From Hyphomicrobiales bacterium (GTDB lineage Bacteria > Pseudomonadota > Alphaproteobacteria > Rhizobiales > Xanthobacteraceae), in the NCBI GenBank assembly GCA_009377695.1, contig WHTP01000056.1:1-37072 (forward strand): DNA of 37,072 nucleotides, in the 5' to 3' direction. The position numbers were made by a program, and so were the translations under genes. The first letter of the stretch is position 1. The number at the start of each line of letters is the position of its first letter. Of the stretch, positions 33,173 to 37,072 are shown in pieces. The notes under the pieces were generated by a model. That model saw only the letters and a list, made by a program, of their open reading frames with translations, did no database searches and had not been told where the DNA came from.

Positions 33173-33652
33173 ATGGCTCAACTGGATGCGCTTGGCGGGG
33201 GCCGGCGGCTCTATCTCGACGATATCGAGGTCGGGCAGCGCTTCACCTCCGGTATGCACGCCATCGACGAAGCGCAAATCAAGGCGTTCGCCCGGCAATT
33301 CGACCCGCAACCGTTTCATCTCGATGGGGAGGCGGCTAAGAACAGCTTGTTTGGCGGGCTTGTGGCGAGTGGCTGGCACACAGCCGCTATCACCATGCGC
33401 CTCCTGGTTGAGAGCGGATTGCCGATTGCGAGTGGCGTGATTGGAGCGGGAGGCGAGATCAACTGGCCGCAGCCCACACGGGCCGGCGACGTCCTGACGG
33501 TCACGAGCGAGATCGAGGAGATCACGCCATCGCGATCGCGGCCGGACCGCGGGATCGTGAAGGTACGCAGCGAGACGCGCAATCAGCGCGGCGAGATCGC
33601 TCAAGTGCTGATTTCCCGGCTGGTCGTGCTGCGCCGGCCGGAGAGTTCGTAG
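33173..33652 (+). CDS. MaoC-like (R)-specific enoyl-CoA hydratase family protein
   Basis: A 159-residue hot-dog-fold protein. The hydratase motif with D44 and H49 (FDPQPFHLD) is intact, followed by LFGGLVASGWHT, which is typical of MaoC dehydratases acting on acyl-CoA. AGGAGG lies just before ATG at 33173. It stands alone, divergent from the aldehyde oxidoreductase operon (254-bp gap without a further gene) and convergent with the OsmC gene 21 bp away. The acyl substrate is unknown. Confidence 0.9.
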   Translation: MAQLDALGGGRRLYLDDIEVGQRFTSGMHAIDEAQIKAFARQFDPQPFHLDGEAAKNSLFGGLVASGWHTAAITMRLLVESGLPIASGVIGAGGEINWPQPTRAGDVLTVTSEIEEITPSRSRPDRGIVKVRSETRNQRGEIAQVLISRLVVLRRPESS

Positions 33653-33673
33653 CTGCCGACAGGTGCAGGTCGC

Positions 33674-34099
33674 TCAGCTCTCGAGCTTCGCATCCATAGT
33701 GATGTCGGCCTTCAACACCTTCGACACCGGACAATTGCTCTTGGCGGTATTGGCCGCTGCTTCGAACGCTCCTTGGTCAGCGCCCGGCACCTTGGCCGCG
33801 ACATCGAGGTGAACCGCGGTGATCGCAAAGCCCGACGCGGTCTGCTCTAGCGTGACGACGGCGCTTGTCTTGATGCTCTCGGGCGTCAGGTCGGCTTTGC
33901 CGAGCTCATTGGAAAGCGCCATCGAGAAGCAGCCGGCATGGGCAGCCGCGATCAGTTCTTCGGGATTGGTGCCCTTGCCGTCTGCAAAGCGCGTGGCAAA
34001 CGAATATTGGGTGTTCGACAGCACGCCGCTGTCCGACGAGATCGTGCCTTTGCCGTCCTTGAGATTGCCGTTCCAGATCGCAGAGGCCTTGCGTTTCAT
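33674..34099 (-). CDS. osmC: OsmC-family peroxidase
   Basis: A 141-residue OsmC/Ohr-family thiol peroxidase that reduces organic hydroperoxides. The two redox cysteines are C57 (HAGCFSMAL) and C123 (NCPVSKVL), at the usual spacing. KGTNPEELIAAAHAGCF marks it as OsmC rather than Ohr. ATG at 34097-34099 has GGAGAG upstream; the open frame continues to 34333 but without a ribosome site or family-like sequence. Confidence 0.92.
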   Translation of the reverse strand: MKRKASAIWNGNLKDGKGTISSDSGVLSNTQYSFATRFADGKGTNPEELIAAAHAGCFSMALSNELGKADLTPESIKTSAVVTLEQTASGFAITAVHLDVAAKVPGADQGAFEAAANTAKSNCPVSKVLKADITMDAKLES

Positions 34100-34341
34100 G
34101 TCACTCTCCATCGTTACCGGTGGGTTCGCTTTCAGCGGCGTCGCAGCATGGCCGCCGGTCTGCATTTGGGATTTTGGGATCATCGCCACAATGAGGGTCG
34201 TCTTGCCTGAATCGAATAAGCGTCCAAGTCGAGCTGCGACCAGCACCGCCTTGACGATCGCCCAGGGGGGACGCGCTCTACAGCTATCGCCGTATGTGAT
34301 CCTGGCTGTTGCTGTTGCGCTCGGTCGGGGCAACCGGTCAT

Positions 34342-34554
34342 TCAGTTCTTCGACGTGAGACCCTTGCGCAACTGAGAATTGTTGAACTCTTCAAGCAACG
34401 CGTTCAGTTCGCGAGCATCATCCGGGACCTCGGCTTGAGCCAGATATTCACGCGCCTTCGCCTCGACCTTGGCCGCGCGCTTGGAGTCGCGCATGGCGAG
34501 CATCAGCCTCAAAAGGACTTTGGCCTGAACGCGATAATACTCGGAACTCGGCAT
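34342..34554 (-). CDS. Small hypothetical protein, Bradyrhizobium-type
   Basis: A 70-residue charged, helical protein starting MPSSEYYRVQAKVLLRL. Short proteins opening MPSxxYYR and rich in Leu, Ala and Arg are frequent in Bradyrhizobium; their function is unknown to me. AGGGGG precedes ATG at 34552-34554, which favours this start over the longer open frame to 34692. Nothing in the 242-bp gap to OsmC or the 260-bp gap to the lyase looks like a gene. Confidence 0.6.
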   Translation of the reverse strand: MPSSEYYRVQAKVLLRLMLAMRDSKRAAKVEAKAREYLAQAEVPDDARELNALLEEFNNSQLRKGLTSKN

Positions 34555-34814
34555 GCCCCCTCTGGCGCGGTAGGTATGTCCTCCGAACAACAGACTGGCG
34601 TATTCGTTCCCGCCGGCAACGAATAAGGTCGCCGGTGTGGAAGTACCGCCATTGCGAAACAAGACGCGCCTGAAACACGACTTGCCAACCAATTCGCCGC
34701 CAGGCGACGAAACAGCGGCATTCGCGATAGGGGCAATCCGTTATCGCTCGACGACGCCGACCATCGAACGGCTCCGATTGACGGAATGGGGACGTTAAGG
34801 CGCCTTGCGGCCGA

Positions 34815-36338
34815 TCAGGAGCACAGCTCGGGGCCGCTTCGCGATGCGGTGAAGCTGTTGTCTTGCTTGATCTTGCTCGCCATGTCGGCAGGTCGAATTT
34901 CGTACATCGGACGGTTCTCCGGCAGATGGAACGCATTCGAGACGACCTTGTTGCCGTGCGCCACCGATTCGAGCGGCTGCGTCTGCGCGCCAAACAGGAT
35001 GCCGGCGCCCTTGGTGGCGATGATATTGCCGCGGATCAGCGTATTTGCTGCCGTCTCGTAGCCTGGCGAGCCGTGCGATACGACGAGGCCGATGCCGGCG
35101 CTCGGGCATAGCACGACATTGCCTTCGACCCGATGATCGGACCCGTTGATGCGGATGGCCTGCGTCCGGATCAGGAGATTGTCCGTGACGACGGCATTAC
35201 GGCCGCCGCGAATGTTCGGCGCCGCGTCCATGTCGCGAAACACGTTCCAGCGCAGCGTCGTGCCCGGCGTCTTGATCGAGACCGCGTCGCGATCGCCTTC
35301 AGCGCGATAGAACAGGTTGTGCTCTATCCTGGCTTTCAGTTCCGCATTGCTGCCGCCGCCGTTCGGCCCGGCGATCTGAATCGGCTCCTGACCGTTGTCC
35401 GACAGCTTTGGTATATCGCGGAACACGTTGTGGTGGATGAACGCATTGACCGGCTGGCCTTGCTCGCCGTCGTTGCCGGCGTGCACGTTGATCGACATGG
35501 ATCGGGAGCCGGTGAAGGTGTTGAAGTCGAGTTCCGCGTTCTTGCCGCCGGCGCGAACGATCACGCATTCCGCCTGCGGCTTCTGCGGGTCGCCGCAATT
35601 CGAAAAATTTGATTCGGTGATGCGAACCGCCGGCCCGGTAATCGTGATGGCACCAATGCCAACGTCGCGGAAGGTGAAGCCGCGCAGGACCACGTGACCG
35701 GCGCCGATCTGGATTCGGGTTGCGCCGGTGAACGCGACGGCATTGTTGCCATCGATGATGACAGGACGATCGGCCGAGCCCCGGCTCTCGGACAGATTGA
35801 TCGTGGTGTCGGCGTAAGTGCCAGCCTCGACAGCGATCCGGTCGCCGGGCCGAGCGGACGCCAGCGCCTTGCCGAGCTCCGCCGGTGGAATGCGCTGGCC
35901 GGCAGGAGAGGTCCGAAGCTTGTCGACGCGCGTCGCCGCGATATTTCCGTTGAGCAGAACTTGCGTCGCAACGAGTCCCTCGTCGGCGCCCGCCGGCATG
36001 CGCGCCGTATAGCGGCCATCATGGCAGTCGGCAGTGCTTGTCGAGGTGCCATCCTGGATCACGACCCGTCGTCCGGCGTGGCAACGGCCGCTGATCCGGC
36101 GCGAATCGATGCTGATGACGACTTCGATCGTGATGCCCGTATCACCCTGCCACGTGAGAGCGGGCGGGTGTTGATTTGTGATCGCAGCCTGGAGCGCGCT
36201 GGCCGTGGGTGCCTCCGCAGCACGAGCAATCGTTGTCAACAGCAACGCTGCGACTGCGCAAGCGATACCCGTGGCTCCGACGCGGTTCCATGCGCGAGCC
36301 GAAGGCCTAAAGCGTACATCATCCAAATCTGAGTCCAT
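34815..36338 (-). CDS. Parallel beta-helix polysaccharide lyase, PL6 (chondroitinase B/alginate lyase) type
   Basis: A 507-residue secreted protein. A signal peptide occupies about residues 18-41, and an N-terminal segment of about 110 residues precedes the beta-helix. In the helix, K356 (VSIKT) and R377 (NIRGG) are 21 residues apart, the spacing of the Lys and Arg catalytic pair of chondroitinase B. The two glutamates that bind calcium there (E-x-E upstream of the Lys) are D349 and D351 here. It probably cleaves a uronate-containing polysaccharide by beta-elimination. The start at 36336-36338 is inferred from the signal peptide; it lacks a good ribosome site and overlaps the upstream gene by 103 bp. 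Confidence 0.78.
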   Translation of the reverse strand: MDSDLDDVRFRPSARAWNRVGATGIACAVAALLLTTIARAAEAPTASALQAAITNQHPPALTWQGDTGITIEVVISIDSRRISGRCHAGRRVVIQDGTSTSTADCHDGRYTARMPAGADEGLVATQVLLNGNIAATRVDKLRTSPAGQRIPPAELGKALASARPGDRIAVEAGTYADTTINLSESRGSADRPVIIDGNNAVAFTGATRIQIGAGHVVLRGFTFRDVGIGAITITGPAVRITESNFSNCGDPQKPQAECVIVRAGGKNAELDFNTFTGSRSMSINVHAGNDGEQGQPVNAFIHHNVFRDIPKLSDNGQEPIQIAGPNGGGSNAELKARIEHNLFYRAEGDRDAVSIKTPGTTLRWNVFRDMDAAPNIRGGRNAVVTDNLLIRTQAIRINGSDHRVEGNVVLCPSAGIGLVVSHGSPGYETAANTLIRGNIIATKGAGILFGAQTQPLESVAHGNKVVSNAFHLPENRPMYEIRPADMASKIKQDNSFTASRSGPELCS

Positions 36339-37072
36339 CGCGGGTAAGAGATCCGATTGATGTGCCACCGGCGGCGCTGGTAGGCGAATGCGTCCATATC
36401 TGGACACCAGAGTTCCCGGATTGCCGCTGCAAGAATCCGGTCAGCGAGTGCAGTCCAATCGGACGCTGGTCGCAAGCATTCCAGTGTAACGACCATTTGG
36501 GCGAAATTGTTGACGTCGAGCGGACCACTGCCGTTGGCGTAGTAGGGAACGACTCCATCATCGCGCAGAAACGCTTTCAGATAGTATTGGGTTCCACGCG
36601 CGATCGGTTCGGCAAGGTCCTCTCGTTGCAGCAGGCCGCGACAGAGTTGCAACGCTTCCAAGACATACCCTGCGTGGAACCCATCGATCCATCGATGGTG
36701 ACTCGACTCGCCGTACGGCCAAGAACCGTCCGGCATTTGCGCGCGAAGCGTGTAATCGATCGCGGCATCGGCCAGCGACCGCCACATTCGGTCGCCGCGA
36801 TTCGCGGCGAGCGCGAGTACATATGCACCCCAGAGATTCGCGTTATGGACCATCGTATCGGCCTTGGGCGCATAGCCGATATAGGGCGCGCCATCTGCGC
36901 CCCGGCAGATGAGCTCCGCTTCAACAAACGCGGCAGCATCGGCGATGATGCGGTCGCTTTCATCGGTGGGCGGGCAACATTCCGCTACCGTGCGGGCGGC
37001 ATAGGCCGTCGCAATAACGTTCGGTACATCGCACGGCACATAAAATGCCTTGGCCTGCCAGGGGAACGGGTA
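36236..37072 (-). CDS. Alpha/alpha-toroid protein of polysaccharide-type clusters, 5' end outside the window
   Basis: At least 278 residues; the reading frame stays open to the window edge, so the visible GTG at 37039 is probably internal (the frame upstream reads YPFPWQAKAFYVP, typical of this family). Repeated helical segments with aromatic and glycine turns (DGSWPYGES, WIDGFHAGYVLEALQ, YPRWTQIWMMYALGLRL) suggest a (alpha/alpha)6 barrel like those of unsaturated-glycoside hydrolases or epimerases, though I cannot name the reaction. Proteins of this kind are often found in exopolysaccharide loci, which fits the PL6 lyase downstream. The 3' end runs 103 bp into the lyase gene. Confidence 0.7.
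   Translation of the reverse strand, partial: YPFPWQAKAFYVPCDVPNVIATAYAARTVAECCPPTDESDRIIADAAAFVEAELICRGADGAPYIGYAPKADTMVHNANLWGAYVLALAANRGDRMWRSLADAAIDYTLRAQMPDGSWPYGESSHHRWIDGFHAGYVLEALQLCRGLLQREDLAEPIARGTQYYLKAFLRDDGVVPYYANGSGPLDVNNFAQMVVTLECLRPASDWTALADRILAAAIRELWCPDMDAFAYQRRRWHINRISYPRWTQIWMMYALGLRLAHGTASEPRVSLAQSQRCC

Noticed and set aside
34448-34993. Minus-strand open frame of 181 codons before the lyase
   Set aside because: Very arginine/serine-rich sequence typical of an out-of-frame reading; overlaps both the small hypothetical gene and the lyase 3' end.

Overview
This is a high-GC alphaproteobacterial chromosome segment, most like Bradyrhizobium/Rhodopseudomonas (Nitrobacteraceae). 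I judge this from codon use, many small-molecule transporters, a short Bradyrhizobium-style hypothetical protein at 34342-34554, a HpnR-like radical SAM protein and a periplasmic-type aldehyde oxidoreductase. I see no tRNA, rRNA, CRISPR array, transposase or prophage gene. Nothing was searched against a database; assignments rest on motifs and remembered family sequences.

Region 1 (145-12975) is a divergent import-and-catabolism locus built as a near mirror image. Leftward from 7019 run two dipeptide/oligopeptide-type ABC ATPases, a thiamine-diphosphate E1 alpha/beta pair, a core-type MetE-like zinc protein and a family-5 solute-binding protein. Rightward from 7442 run the two matching permeases, a second homologous solute-binding protein and a second E1 alpha/beta pair. 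Each arm has its own binding protein and E1 pair, but the transporter's ATPases and permeases are split between the arms, so both must be expressed to give one transporter. No E2, E3 or lipoyl domain is present. The leftward E1 pair has lost several canonical E1 residues. This is my best candidate for an undescribed system.

Region 2 (13147-18617) holds a HpnR-like hopanoid C-3 methylase, then arginase and ornithine aminotransferase (arginine to glutamate semialdehyde), with a convergent ALDH7-type aldehyde dehydrogenase that could take the next step.

Region 3 (18644-26935) begins with two copies of a bipartite CTAG-bounded palindromic repeat. A complete URC-type uracil catabolism gene set follows (GTP cyclohydrolase II-like URC1, DUF1688/URC4, uracil phosphoribosyltransferase), then a tripartite tricarboxylate transporter (TctC-TctB-TctA). 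A third repeat copy lies inside the transporter operon, between tctC and tctB. A second TctC/Bug-type binding protein sits convergently downstream. A related repeat with different arm sequences lies at positions 1-148 and supplies the stop codon of the first solute-binding protein.

Region 4 (27094-34554) holds a cyclic-nucleotide-binding-domain/thioredoxin-reductase-like fusion without CxxC, a PaoABC-like molybdenum aldehyde oxidoreductase (three genes), a MaoC-like hydratase, an OsmC peroxidase and a small hypothetical protein. Region 5 (34815 to the end) holds a PL6-type beta-helix polysaccharide lyase overlapping an alpha/alpha-toroid protein that runs off the window, probably the edge of a polysaccharide locus.
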